This document shows, piece after piece, positions 1-11,011 of a stretch of 64,000 nt of DNA (the stretch's first letter is position 1; every line of letters starts with the position of its first letter). The position numbers and the translations under genes were made by a program. The DNA lies in the NCBI GenBank assembly GCA_025618425.1, contig CM046837.1:20624303-20688302 (forward strand), written 5' to 3'. The DNA comes from Heliocidaris tuberculata (lineage: Eukaryota; Echinodermata; Echinoidea; Camarodonta; Echinometridae). A model generated the notes under the pieces. It did not search any database, was not told the origin of the DNA, and saw nothing but the letters and a program-made list of their open reading frames with translations.

Positions 1-33
1 CCCCCCCCCAAAAAAAAAAAAAAAAAAAAAAAA
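1..33. repeat. Poly(C)-poly(A) tract
   Basis: Nine C are followed by 24 A at the window edge. The following unique sequence also occurs near 3055 behind a much shorter A run, so this A tract looks expanded. Confidence 0.9.
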
Positions 34-175
34 CAAGCAAGACTACCAAAATATGTTGTTTTAAAATGATAGTGGATAATGTCTTCTTTAATTTCATAGG
101 CTGCTCACCAAATTTAGAAAATGGATGACTGATTAATGGCAATGTTTTTTTAAAGCATGTCAAATTCGCCTTTGC
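34..175 (+). repeat. Direct repeat unit 1a (partner 3053-3182)
   Basis: This stretch, starting 'aacaagcaagact', recurs at about 3053-3182 with clear similarity, including 'gataatgtcttctttaattt' and 'aaagcatgtcaaa'. It is one end of a segment duplication whose other end is 2338-2560 / 3195-3418. Confidence 0.75.
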
Positions 176-420
176 CCAAGTTTGGGATGGATATTGTTCA
201 GGATTAACATTCTTTATTTGTGAGTGCATTCAAGTGGAAGGGAGACCATTCAACAATATCTTGGGTTGACCATCCCTTGCATTCAAACCTTGGGCAGATG
301 CAAATTTGACATGAGTCAGGGAAAATGGTTGAGGGACCTAAGGGTACTTGCACAATCAACTGTAGTTTTCATGTACTACGAATAATTGTATCCACGCCAC
401 CAACTACACTAAGTACCAAT

Positions 421-805
421 ATTTCTATGTCTGCGAAACTAGGAGAAGGCTTGTCGACAGAGTGACTGAACATATACGTTCTATAAAGATTGAGTCGGCA
501 GGCCTACCTGTTATACAGCACTTCAATAAGCCAGCCCACAACATCGGTCATTACCAAGTGAGCGTCCTCATGAATGATTTCCAGTCGGATGCGGCCATGA
601 AGGAGAGGAACGCCTTATCCACTATCTCATCTCTCCAACCTGGTGGGATAAATGTATCTTTTTAGTCTTTTTCTACCGTTCGATATATTATCTTTATGTT
701 TCTTTCTTTCCCTTTCATCTTTTCTTTCCTATTTTATTTTCTTCTCCATTTGTCTTTGTCTCCCCTCCTGCCTTTTCTATGTTCTTTTATATTTCTCACT
801 CTCCG

Positions 806-838
<33 letters not shown>

Positions 839-1190
839 TTCATTTTTCTTTTCATTTTCTTTTTTTCTCTCTTATTTTTCTTTTTCTTTTCTTATCTCAT
901 TATTCATTTATTTTATTTTTTTTTTTAATTTTTAAAATTTTTCTTCCCCCCCTTTTTTTTTCTTTCTTCTTTCTCTCTCCTTTTCACTGCACTTTTGGTT
1001 TGTTGCGCTAGTATCCTTTAGCGCATTGCGCTTAGCGCACTGCGTTGCTATGCTGAATGCTTTTTGAATAAAATTCATTTCCTGATGAAGCCCTTTTGGT
1101 GAAAATTCGTAATATTTCTTCTCTCCAACAGTTGTTTCATTTATTGGTAACTTTTGCTTATTTCTCATTAACCGACGCGTTACATTTATT
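421..1190 (+). mobile_element. Penelope-like element, 3' relic with GIY-YIG end
   Basis: The frame through about 432-665 reads the C-terminal part of a Penelope-type GIY-YIG endonuclease. It contains YVCET-RRRL-DRVTEH, the same block seen as YVGET-KGRL-DRVTEH in the better copy at 43 kb, and ends with GGINVSF in place of RGMKVTF. The Gly of YVGET is Cys here, and everything upstream (reverse transcriptase, most of the linker) is missing. A pyrimidine-rich 3' UTR follows (about 665-1000), then a terminal 'tttcctgatgaag...gaaaattc' block that is shared with the 3' end of the 43 kb element. It is a dead fragment, and the short frame at 462-665 is its only coding remnant. Confidence 0.75.
665..1000 (+). 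repeat. Polypyrimidine tract in Penelope relic 3' UTR
   Basis: This is a long C/T-rich block with an internal (CT)n run. About 190 bp of it (roughly 700-898) reappears almost identically, inverted, at 22128-22320. Open frames here are low-complexity Phe/Ser/Leu and are not credible genes. Confidence 0.8.
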
Positions 1191-1210
1191 TTGTATTATA
1201 TATATATATA

Positions 1211-1586
1211 TTGAAGGAAATGAGAGAATAATGGTTGCGTAGCTAATGCCTTATCCACTAGACCACAGCGACGGGCCAGTGGCTTCGGCGACACCAGATT
1301 CAATTGACCGACTAATTGAGAAATCTTCAACCTCATCAAGCAATTCCTTTGTCAGGGGCAGGTGAGTTTTGAACAATGACCCATGCCCTGTTGGATCCAA
1401 GCAAATGCTTTGAGATACATGTCTCCGTGTTCCAGTGGTTAAGGCATTGGCGTTCTAAGCCAGTGACCTGGATCGATTCCCGGCGGAGACAATTTTTCAA
1501 AACAAAAACAAAAAATCAAAAATGGAGGACAGCTCTGGGGAACTTTGATTTAAGCTACTCATCCTAATTCTCTCATTTCCTTTCAA
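1211..1586. mobile_element. Small element with terminal inverted repeats and tRNA-like sequences
   Basis: Inverted repeats of 19-20 bp (1211-1229 and 1567-1586, 'attctctcatttcctt(t)caa') bound about 375 bp. The right half carries a tRNA-like sequence on the + strand (1421-1490). The left half, read on the minus strand, holds a second A-box-like block (gtggtctagtggataaggc). It looks like a tRNA-derived short element in inverted dimeric form. A related fragment of its end lies at 2739-2766. Confidence 0.5.
1421..1490 (+). tRNA. tRNA-Arg(UCU)-like sequence, probably a pseudogene or SINE head
   Basis: A cloverleaf can be drawn by eye. The acceptor stem GTCTCCG/CGGAGAC is perfect. The anticodon stem TTGGC/GCCAG encloses the loop GTTCTAA, giving anticodon TCT. 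The T-arm CCTGG/CCCGG has one mismatch and the loop ATCGATT. The D stem has a mismatch, the variable loop is only 3 nt, and the B box is GGATCGATTCC instead of GGTTCGANTCC. A T5 run follows, as expected for a Pol III terminator. The imperfections and the flanking inverted repeats favour a tRNA-derived repeat over a working tRNA gene. Confidence 0.5.
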
Positions 1587-1667
1587 ATTATACTTATTCC
1601 CACGAGAGTTTCCAAAGCTGTATATGTTATTTTCTTACACACACACCCACACACACAAACACGCACT

Positions 1668-1670
1668 TAA

Positions 1671-1716
<46 letters not shown>
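1668..1716. repeat. (TA)n microsatellite
   Basis: An uninterrupted TA run abuts a Penelope-end-like block (1717-1760) and is preceded by a (CA)-rich run. Confidence 0.9.
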
Positions 1717-1719
<3 letters not shown>

Positions 1720-1978
1720 GAAAATTTTCCTGATGAATGCTTGTGACCGAAAATTTGAAAACTGTGTTTAACGGAATTTTTACTTACTTTTTTTCTACTC
1801 ATCTCTACATTTTTATATATATTCTTTCTATATATATTCTTTCTATATATATATATATATTCTTTATTTGCTTCCTCGCCAGTGATCAACTGGACCTGCT
1901 TTGCGAAAGAATATTGTGTTTAAATTTGGACCGTACTCTCATTATTGTATATTCTTTTTTCTTTTCTTTTTTGAATAG

Positions 1979-2164
1979 TTGTGACCTGCGCGATTCCAGC
2001 TCTTACGCCGGGGCTACAGTTAAATGGATGCACAGACAGTGGATCAGAAAATTACGGCACTATCTGTCAGTATAGCTGTGTGACTGGCTATACCCTTAAC
2101 GGATCTGCTTCTGTGACATGCGGTTCGGATGGGATGTTCTCACCAGCTATCCCAGCATGTGACG
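1979..2164 (+). CDS. CCP/sushi domain exon (six-cysteine type), phase 1-1
   Basis: This is a 186 bp exon with an AG acceptor at 1977-1978 after a T-rich tract and a GT donor at 2165-2166 (gtaaaa). Both ends are phase 1, the classic CCP exon arrangement. The translation begins TCAIPALTP, contains NYGTICQYSC and GYTLNGSASVTC, and ends PACD. It has six cysteines and the usual aromatic/Gly spacing, with Phe where many CCPs have Trp, and an N-glycosylation sequon NGS. CCP modules mediate extracellular protein-protein contacts. It could be an upstream exon of the receptor at 23.9-28.1 kb (same strand, same phase), but 21.8 kb of repeats lie between, so membership is not shown. Confidence 0.8.
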
Positions 2165-2337
2165 GTAAAAATCGCTCGAAATCAAATAACTTTATGTCAT
2201 CAGTGTAGCCTACTGCATTATTGGTGTGTCAAGGATAGGAATGTCACTAGAGGGGATTGCATGTGAATATTCCGTTTAAAAAAATTGTTGACTAAATATG
2301 CCATTTCTTTCATTTCTATAAACGTTCATGACAAAAT

Positions 2338-2560
2338 AATAGTCTTTTTCGGGAATGACAATTTTTTAGAGTATAAGTTGTGTTAGGTTACTGAAGCATG
2401 TGAAAACTACGCAAAACAAAAAGTTCTGTTATGATTGGTTACTACTTTGAGTATCTAGTGTATTTTAGAAAACGGGTCATATTTACATGGTCTTTTCTCT
2501 TCTTTGAAAATTTGTCATGATTTGTTTTAAAAAGTAATTTCAAGATTATAGTAATTGATT
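2338..2560 (+). repeat. Direct repeat unit 1b (partner 3195-3418)
   Basis: The segment 'ggaatgacaa...tttgaaaatttgtcatga...aatttcaagatta' recurs at 3195-3418. Together with unit 1a this brackets the CCP exon, the tRNA-like element and the Penelope relic, none of which is present between the partner units. Confidence 0.75.
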
Positions 2561-2652
2561 TTGCAAATTTCAGTTATCAGGAGTGTAAAAAGTAAGTCCA
2601 GGAAATTTTGATGTTCAAAATGTTCCATGTCCTGCTTTCCTTGGAATTGCCC

Positions 2653-2653
<1 letters not shown>

Positions 2654-2710
<57 letters not shown>

Positions 2711-2714
2711 TATA
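2654..2714. repeat. (TA)n microsatellite
   Basis: TA dinucleotide run in the region downstream of the CCP exon. Confidence 0.9.
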
Positions 2715-2824
2715 ATGTGAGAAATCAATTGAATTGAATGAGAGAAATAATTTGCGTAGCTAAATTCATTGTTCCTCCTTACTGACTTCCTTTTTGTGGA
2801 AATAACTGCAGGGTTTGCAAAAAC

Positions 2825-2827
<3 letters not shown>

Positions 2828-2878
<51 letters not shown>

Positions 2879-2924
2879 CACACGCACACAAACGCGCACA
2901 CACACACACACACACACACGCGCG

Positions 2925-2956
<32 letters not shown>

Positions 2957-2967
2957 ACTATATACCG

Positions 2968-2997
<30 letters not shown>
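2828..2997. repeat. Compound (TA)n(CA)n(CG)n(TA)n microsatellite
   Basis: TA, CA, CG and TA runs follow one another. Open frames on both strands here (Tyr-Ile and Val-Cys repeats) are artefacts. Confidence 0.95.
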
Positions 2998-2999
<2 letters not shown>

Positions 3000-3052
3000 T
3001 GGTGAGTTTAAAAAAGGAGGAAGCTGTATTCAAGTCCCAGTTTGTTTAAAAA

Positions 3053-3418
3053 AAAACAAGCAAGACTGCTGAAAGATGTTGTAATAATATGATAGTTGAT
3101 AATGTCTTCTTTAATTTGATAGACTGCATACCAAAATTTGAGAATGGATGACTGAGCATTTTCTTTTAAAGCATGTCAAAATCGACTATTTGTTTTGGGC
3201 GTTACGGAATGACAAATTTTCGGAGTTTCCAATGTTACTGCAGTATGGGAAATTGCGCAAAACAGAAAGTTCTCCTATATTATTTGTAACTGCATTGTGT
3301 AAACTTTGTGTACCAAGTGTATTCTAGCAAAAAAAGTCATGTTTATCTGATCTTTCTCCTCTTTGAAAATTTGTCATGACTGGTTTTAAAATGTAATTTC
3401 AAGATTACGTTAACCCGT
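3053..3418 (+). repeat. Second copy of direct repeat units 1a and 1b, fused
   Basis: Sequences homologous to 34-175 and 2338-2560 sit next to each other here. This is the version of the locus lacking the roughly 2.1 kb between them. Confidence 0.7.
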
Positions 3419-3500
3419 TCCACCCGAAGAACGAGATAACTCGTTTCAGCTTTTGCACGCTCACAGCCTAAGAACGAGATAACTCGGGCTGGGAGTACGA
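3412..3500 (+). mobile_element. End of a TTAA-flanked 'CCCGTT' element
   Basis: TTAA is followed by CCCGTTCCACCCG and two copies of 'agaacgagataactcg'. The same terminal type (TTAA + CCCGTT...) bounds the complete element at 48542-49113 and occurs inverted at 21292-21308 and 56295-56312. No matching right end is visible nearby. Confidence 0.5.
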
Positions 3501-4990
3501 AACGTTAATGACATTTTCTAACCAATTTTTAACACAGATTCACAATGAAAATAGCAATAATATTTACATCAGTCTCACATTCAGACATTCATCTTGCCAA
3601 TCAACCCGGTTCCTGCTATAAAAGATGCAATTTGCCTTTTAAAAAATGCATATAAAGATAGCATTTCTGTAGTAACTCGTGTCGAAAGTCGGCCTTAGTA
3701 ACCAGCCGTCTATTTAAGGTAGCTTAGCGAAATGTAGTGGTGCATAAGCACGGGGGATTTAAACAAAAGAACGCAAGCGGCCAATCAGCGACCGCGTTTC
3801 TCGCTTCCGGGATTTTACCCCCTGGGGAACGAAGACTCTGTGTCTGACAAAAGCGATCCCGTCTCCCGGTGCTGAAAAGCCGCGATTTATTTTTGGTCTT
3901 CTCTGCAGACTTGTTAAAACGCTATAGCCCCCTCTACGGCTACATTATTGTGTACTTCTACGTGTTTTCCTCTACGCGGCAAACCACTATCATGACAGGT
4001 CAAGTCTGCGGGACACATTCATGATGATCCGTTGTATTAAATTTTCTCAATACGTATCTATCTATGCTTGTATTTATATACTTCGATAAAAACACTTGTA
4101 AATAACAATCTAATTGTTTCGTTCTATCTTACTGGGGACTCTAAAACTATAGCATTTACTAAGAGCAGTGAATCTATCAGTATCGAAATTCTCTGTCTTT
4201 TAAAAATATTTTTAATATATATTTTCATGGTAGGCCAAAATCAGTATGTGGGCTTTATCGTTTAACGAGGGAATTCAAGAGGAACATCGATTTGAATACC
4301 GTTTTAAACATGTTTTCCTCATGAAGAGTATTATTGTTTATTCATAAATATTATTTATTTCTTCTTTCATTCATGGTTAAAACAAATATCCGAGAGAGTC
4401 TGGATCATTATTACGAGGTTAAAAGTATTGCGTGCCTTTCAAATATATTGCTCTTATTGACTTCAATTATTTCTGCCCATCACCTTTTTCTGTCAATGAC
4501 CTCTTCCTAATTGAGATCCCAATCTCCATTAGAATTTTGTGCAGTAATATATGCGCCCACAAGTATAAAGTGCATGAAATAGTAGGTAAAAGGTTCGAAA
4601 TTCGAAGGAAATCTTAATTTCTGATTGCCTTGCTTCAGTCTTATAATCGCAAAACCAGAGGGACAGGGTTACATGCCCCCCCCCCCCCCAACATGATGGT
4701 AATTGTCATTATGGTGATGATGATGATGTCTTTTCTTGTTATATTGTGATAAGGATGTGCACTGATGAATATTTCGGATTATATTGTAGACATTCTTGTT
4801 GTCATGGCAATAAAATTTCAAAGTGATTTAGAAGCTCGAAGGGAGGGGGGGGGGGAGGGCTGTAAAGGTTGCGCCGTGGCTAATTATTTACATACATCAG
4901 CCAATCCTTTTCAGTTGTTTATCCATTCCTGAATAGCCTACCAAAGCAGGGAATGATAACATATAAAACGGAGAGAATGCAGCCCGTTCA
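3501..4990. other. No gene recognised
   Basis: About 3690-4050 is GC-richer, with a CCAAT motif (gcggccaatcagcg), possibly the interior of the TTAA element. The remainder is AT-rich with a C tract at 4676-4690 and a G tract near 4849. No domain is readable in either strand's short frames. Confidence 0.6.
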
Positions 4991-5035
4991 TTTGTCAGTA
5001 GTCGGAAAATTAGTCAACGTAGAGCAAGGGCGGCG

Positions 5036-6112
5036 CACCCGGGGGCCAGGGGGCACAGTGCCCTCCCACTTTTTCAAGTACCCCTAAAGTGCCCTTTTTA
5101 CATCTGAAAAAATGCCCCCCTTCCTCTCTGATAAGTGCCCTTTTTACTACTAAAAGTGCCCCTTTTCCTTTCTAATAAGTGCCCCTTCCCCTTCCAATAA
5201 GTGTTTTTTTCCTCCTGATAAGTGCCCCTTTTCAAAATCTGATAATTGGCTCCTTATCTCTCTAATAAGTGCCCTTTTCTTCTGATGATAAGTACATTTT
5301 TACTTCTGATAGGTGCCCCTTTTCCCTTCTAAATAGTGCCAACTTTCCCCTTCTGATAAATGCCATTTTTACATCTCATAAGCTCCCCTTTTCCTATCTA
5401 ATATGTGCCATTTTCCTCTTCTCATGAGTGCCCCTTTTCACTTCTTATAAGTGCCCCATTCCATCTCTGATAAGCGCCCTTTCCTCTTCGGATAAATGCC
5501 CCCTTTTACGTATGTTTCCCGTTGTATCTTACAAAAAAAGCCATATCTAACTTCAAAGTATCGATGCGGCTTTATGTAGTAGCAGGTACACATACATGTA
5601 TTACTACAATGTAAGGCAGTGGAGCTGGAGGCAAGAGGGGCATAATGCCTACCCCCCCCCCCCCCCCAGTAAAGGAATTCTTATTCCGCTCGCTCGAATA
5701 TGCCCATAATTTACACCAATTAAGGGCAATATTTTCTGAAAATCTCCCCAAAACTCCCTCGCTACGCTCGCTAGCTCTTATGAAAGCAAGCAGATCGCAT
5801 AAAGTATGTTGATATAGATGTAATCCTAAAGAAAAGCGACAGGGATAATGTATGAATTAAAAGATAATTCGACATTCCCCCAATTAATTTGCTGTTGTCA
5901 ATTTCATTATATCGCTATAAATGATTCTCAACCAAAGGAATTCAGCATTAGAAAAAAGTCTGAAAATGTTTGCTCGTTCGCTTCGCTCGCTCGCACATGA
6001 GTCATTAGACCACCACACACAACTGCTAATTTATTGGGGGAAGCTGAAGCAGCGTCCAGAACCACAATAAAAAGGAAGAAGATGATGCTTGATAATGTAT
6101 TAATCATGTTAA
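5036..6112 (+). repeat. Arm 1 of kilobase-scale inverted repeat with 'gtgcccctttt' minisatellite
   Basis: From 5070 to 5510 about 16-20 degenerate units of roughly 25-30 bp occur (consensus near 'ctgataagtgcccctttt'). They are followed by unique-looking sequence (5560-6112). The whole is matched in inverted orientation at 7968-8930: for example 5617-5650 corresponds to 8383-8436, and 5930-6110 to 7968-8115. A further stretch of similar character runs to 6262. Confidence 0.75.
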
Positions 6113-6262
6113 CTGGGCTGTAGGGTAATACCAATGTCACAAAAATGGTCCTTTTTTTTCGTTTTATGTTCACCCCTTGTAGGTGCCCCCTTTTCCCCAA
6201 AAGTGCCCTATTTGGCTGGTGCCCCCCCCCCCCCCCACTTTGAAAGACGCTCCGCTGCCCCT

Positions 6263-7014
6263 GACGTAGAGAAATAGCCCAGGCCAAACCCGGTTCAAGC
6301 TGACAAGCTTTTTGTGAATAACATGGATAGTCTAAGTAACTGTAAGGGGGTAAAATCTCATAATTTATGTAAAATGGGGTGACTATTTCGGGAAGGTTCC
6401 CAGACTATGTAAGTTCTATGTAAAACAAATTGCATGGGTTAATCAATGTGAACAAGAAAAGAGTAGGTCCTATTTAAGTTAATTATAGGCTAAATTGCAA
6501 GTTCAGTGTATGATAACAGAAGGACGATACAGGTAACAAACCAGTATTATGTAACAGGGAACAAAGAAAGACATCCCAACGGAGTGAATAGGCATTGTCT
6601 AGTGCAGGTGTCAGGCCACCGGCCGAGGTGCGCTTAATCTCTCCAGAATGGAGAGTGTTCTTAGAACACTCCGAGTCATGTGCATCATAACAACTTTCGA
6701 ATGACTAAAGTTCACAATTTGAACTCTTGGTAATACAATGAATAACCTATGTTTAACACTCCTACAAAATATCAACCCAATCCGACAATTCATTTCATGG
6801 CGGTTGCTATGGCCTTTTGATTCACTCTCTATTGATTTTCTTTCTTGTTTTCTTGCTCCTCACGCTTGAATGGTCCCTCTGTAGAACAGCTGAGCTGCAA
6901 TAGCACGGCTGAGCAGGGCGATCCTTCCAATATTATTTTCTCATGTTATCATGTATGTTATTATATATATGTTTTTATAATTGGTAAATAAAATAAGAAT
7001 AGTCTACCCTTAAA
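6263..7014. other. No gene recognised (inverted-repeat spacer)
   Basis: This AT-rich sequence lies between the inverted-repeat arms. The short frames have no recognisable domain. Confidence 0.5.
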
Positions 7015-7200
7015 CATTCGTTCCTGCCCTTCAGCTGAATCTTTCAAAAGAAATCTTAAGACTTATTTGTTTTCTCTATGATTGGATTTGGTTGTGTGCA
7101 CTTGGAGAGCAAAATAATTACTTTGTTTCATTTTTTCTTATTGTAAAGCGCCTTGAGCATGTTTATATGGAAAGGCGCTGTATGTATGTATGTAAATCGA
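7015..7200 (+). mobile_element. CR1/L2-type LINE 3' end
   Basis: The frame at 7025-7080 reads C-P-S-A-E-S-F-K-R-N-L-K-T-Y-L-F-S then stop, the familiar extreme C-terminus of CR1/L2-like reverse transcriptase ORFs (SFKxxLKTYLF). It is followed by the characteristic 3' UTR 'tgtaaagcgccttgagca...aaaggcgctgtatgta' with a short (TGTA)n tail. Only the last ~190 bp is present, as expected for 5' truncation. Confidence 0.75.
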
Positions 7201-7967
7201 TCAAATCAAATATAGGCCTCAACTTTAGAGCTCATTTCCTCCCTAACTGATACCAGCAAACCTATCTTACAAGCTCTTTTCGTTCGCTAAATCAAAAGGG
7301 TTATAAAGTTTCAAGTTTAAAGCTGAGACTTTGTTCTATCCAAATAGAATGAAATTAGATTTGTTTGTTTGTTTGTGTGTTTGTTTGTTTGTTGGTTTTT
7401 TTTTGGTTGTTGTTGATGTTTTTTGTTTGTTTGTTTTTTTGGGGTTTTTTCGGGGGGGGGGGGGTTTGGTGGTTTTGTGGTGCCGGGTCACAAATGTTCA
7501 AGGACGTTTTTTGTTTAAAGGGCCCTGTCCAAGGGTCCCCGCCGCAATACTCGCAATACACGCGAATACACCCCTCCCCTTCCCTTTCAGTCACATAACA
7601 GAGAAAAAAGAGAAGGTGAAAGAGGGTGAAAAGAAAAGAAAAAAAATCATTACGAAAAATATGCGAATTCGCTGGCTCGCAATTTATTCATTTATTTTCA
7701 TTTTTAGATTACATGCAAACATGATACTCGGTTGAAAGGTATCAGCCCCTCCCACGAGAAAATATGGCCATACGCCAGGATTTGATCATAAGTGAGCTGT
7801 TCTTTTATTTACGGGTGTGAAAAATTCGGAAGTGGGAAGGGGGTGGGTCTTGAAGTTCTTGACAAATTAAAGTCGGTTTATTTTTAAGCTTGTGCATGCA
7901 AGCCGGTGAATATAATTTAGTCAAAATTAGAAGTGAAAATTCTAAATAGAAGTCCTGCCCCCTCCCC

Positions 7968-8930
7968 GAACATGATTAATACATATCAAGCATCATCTTC
8001 TTCCTTTTTATTGTGGTTCTGGACATGTTTCAGCTTCCCTAACTGGCAGTAATGTGTGATAGTCTAATGATCCATGTGCGAGCGAAGCGAGGAGCAAAAG
8101 TTTTCAGACTTTTTTCTAACGTTGAAGTCCTATGTTTGTGCATATAATGAAAATGACAAGAGAAACTTAATTTGGGGAATGTCGAAAGATGTTTTAATTC
8201 GTGCTTTAACCCTGTCGTTTTTCTTTAGGATTTCATCGATATCAACATACTTTAGTATGATAAATGCTTGATTTCATTATGTATTATAAGAGTTTCGGGG
8301 AAATTTTCGGAAAATATTATCCTTACTTGGTAGTATTATGGCATATTCGAGAGAGCGGAATGACAAATACTTTGCTGGGGGGGGGGGGGGGCATGGCATG
8401 CCCCTCTTGCCTCCAGCCCCACTGCTTTACATTGTAGTTTAGTAATGGGTACCTGTTAAGCCGCACCGATTATTTGAAGCTATATAAATATGGCTCTTTT
8501 TGTAAGAAACAGTGGGAAATATTGGTAAAAGGGGCATTTATCAGAAGAGGAAAGGGTGCTTATCAGAGGTGGGAAGGGGCAATTAAAAGATGTGAAAAGA
8601 GGCACTTATGAGGAAGAGGGCACATATTACGTAGGGAAAGGGGTAATTATCAGAAGGGGGAAAAGGGCACTTATTAGAAGGGAAAATGGGCACCTACCAG
8701 AAGCATAAATGCTCTTATGAAATGAGAAAAGGGCACAAATTAGACAGAATTAGGGGCATTTATCAAAAGGAGAAAAGGGCACCTATAAGAGAGAAAGGGA
8801 ACAGTTTTCAGAAAAAAGGGACACGTTTTGGGTACTTCAAAAGTGGTCCCCCCCCCCTGCTCCCACGAGAGCGCCGCCTCTGCCTACCCTCCAAGGGCGC
8901 TAAACCCGAGGGGCATTTGGTGTCTGTGTG
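7968..8930 (-). repeat. Arm 2 of the inverted repeat
   Basis: This is the reverse complement of arm 1. It includes the tract 'catcatcttcttcctttttattgtggttctgga' (7989-8022) and the minisatellite read as 'aaaggggcacttatcag' units (8520-8830). Frames here are shadows of the repeat. Confidence 0.75.
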
Positions 8931-8944
8931 TGTTGGGGGGGGGG

Positions 8945-8997
8945 GTCTAGGAGCAACAAAATTCCCCAGATCGTATTTGTGGCGGGTGTCACACGCG

Positions 8998-9031
<34 letters not shown>

Positions 9032-9245
9032 GAAGGGGGAAATAATATCCAACTTATATTTTTAACTAGGTACATATGACATTGGGAATGCACCACATGA
9101 CTTCCCAAGGTTTTCGAGGGGAAAGGGGAGGGAGTTAGGAAAACAATGTTGTGATGGCAGATGCAAATTATCTCGAATTGTCAGGGAAATGAAAAGGAAT
9201 TATATTTTTGCCCACATTGATTTTAACTTGAAGAAAATTATGAGC
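8945..9245 (+). repeat. Direct repeat unit 2a (partner about 11012-11300)
   Basis: The sequence 'ggagcaacaaaattccccagat...tttgtggcg...gatgcaaattatctcgaattgtcagg' is clearly related to 11012-11300. A (CA)n run is inserted at 9000-9028. Confidence 0.7.
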
Positions 9246-9867
9246 CGAAGATTTAGAACTCCAGTAAGAAATTGACAAAACGGTCCAAGTCAAAATAGAG
9301 TTTGTGTCGCAGACTTTAATAGGGGAAGTATGGGGAAGGGAGTTAGGGGCAGGATTAAGATTAACAATTTTTGTCAACCTGGAAATAGTTTTTCAGAATA
9401 CTGCTGACTGGCCGTATTCTGAAATACTATGGGGTGGCGAAGGAATTAAGCTACAGGGCCAAGAAAGTTTTTCCTGATGTGTTTTCCTCCCCGGAATATG
9501 AAAAAAAAATCGTGAATTTTATCTGATTTTCAGAATAAAGATGACTTAAAAACATTGCAATGTAATTGATCGACGTCAATGTTTATTAACATAAAACAGA
9601 GTCGTAATTACGATAGCCACAAATGTATTGTTTTAGTTTGTATGATCCTTCCATTGTCATGGAAATTAAGTAAAAAATAACCATATACATCAGTCTGGGA
9701 TTATTTAATCCCCTTATTCGAGGAAATTATAAATGATATGGAGAGACGAAGAACGAAAGAGAAGAAATGGAAAAAGTATTGAAAACATGGAGAAGTCAAG
9801 AAAATAAGAAAAAGAAGACTATAGAAAAACAGAGGGGGAATCACATCAACTGCACGTGGCCTTTAGT

Positions 9868-10580
9868 TAAGCACTTTTTTATAGGGTGCTGCCATCAGTT
9901 AGGGTTAGATATATATCAAGATATGTATCATACACTGTAGCCCCTACTCTGTGCAATGAAAAGCTACTTCAGTGAAAGGCTTGTCTCAAATTTTGCATAG
10001 AGCTATATAGTTCGAAGAAGAAATAATAATGGGGGATCGGACCTATTGTGTTGAGTTGAATGCATGTAGGACGGAGGAATAATGGGGAGGCGGCTTTGGT
10101 TATACGTGCGTTCGAGCAGCGTCAGCGTTTGTTCTTATGATGAAAAGACAGGAAGTCTATTGACTACTTATATAAAGAAGTAATAGGAGAGAGAGAGCCC
10201 TACTGCTAATCCCTGTTAAACTGAACTTCCCTCAGTGACATAACAACATGTTATGCATAGGCGGCTATTACAGGACTCCGGCCGACAGCATGGACTGATG
10301 ATAGTATTGATTTGATTTGGTTTGATGGATTCATTATATTCTAGAGTAAAAATCCCCTCATTATACCATACTTCGCTACTTTTTTGCTGCATATCTAGAT
10401 TAGATCAAGCTAGAACGACACGCACTCTAAAAAGAAAATGCTCATGCGGACAAATATTATTGCATGCAAAGGGCTCTTTTGGTATTTAGTTTTAAGTGTA
10501 ATTTTCAATTCGATAATTTAAAAAGACATAAAAAACTGTATTTCTCATTATCTTATACTAGTTCACTTTCTGCAGAGACG
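9868..10580 (+). repeat. Direct repeat unit 3a (partner 13545-14280)
   Basis: About 700 bp is shared with 13545-14280. Long near-identical stretches include 'cggacctattgtgttgagtt' and 'aagacaggaagtctattgac'. No coding domain is seen. Confidence 0.8.
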
Positions 10581-11011
10581 TCGCTAGAAAATTTTGAATG
10601 GGGAGGGGATGACGCCAAAATTTTTCCGACAAATCTTTAAGGTCTGACACTCGAATTTGCCTACAAAAAATGCCGCACCCTAAGCTGTACCCACAGAGTT
10701 CAGTGGCTATACCCTAATTCCCCCCCCCCCCCCCCCCAACACACACACACATAGAGAGAGCTTGATCATACCGGCCAGGCGGCCACTATTCTAATCTAAA
10801 TACAGAAGTTACATAATTATCCTGGCTGCCCAAATATTTGAATATTCTGGCACCTCGCTACCTGAATATGAAGTGTTGCATTGTTGCCCGAATATCTGAA
10901 CTTAAAAAAATCATCAGGGGGAGGGGGGGGGGGGGGTGGGGCGCAGCCCATTATCGAAGGGGTGCCTTTTGTCCAAATATTAACTTTCCACTATTTTTTT
11001 TTTTGGGGGGG

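Noticed and set aside
652..1011. 119-codon Phe/Leu/Ser frame
   Set aside because: It is a translation of the polypyrimidine 3' UTR of a Penelope relic.
5928..6287. 119-codon minus-strand frame
   Set aside because: It lies within the inverted repeat, is not conserved in the other arm, and has no domain.
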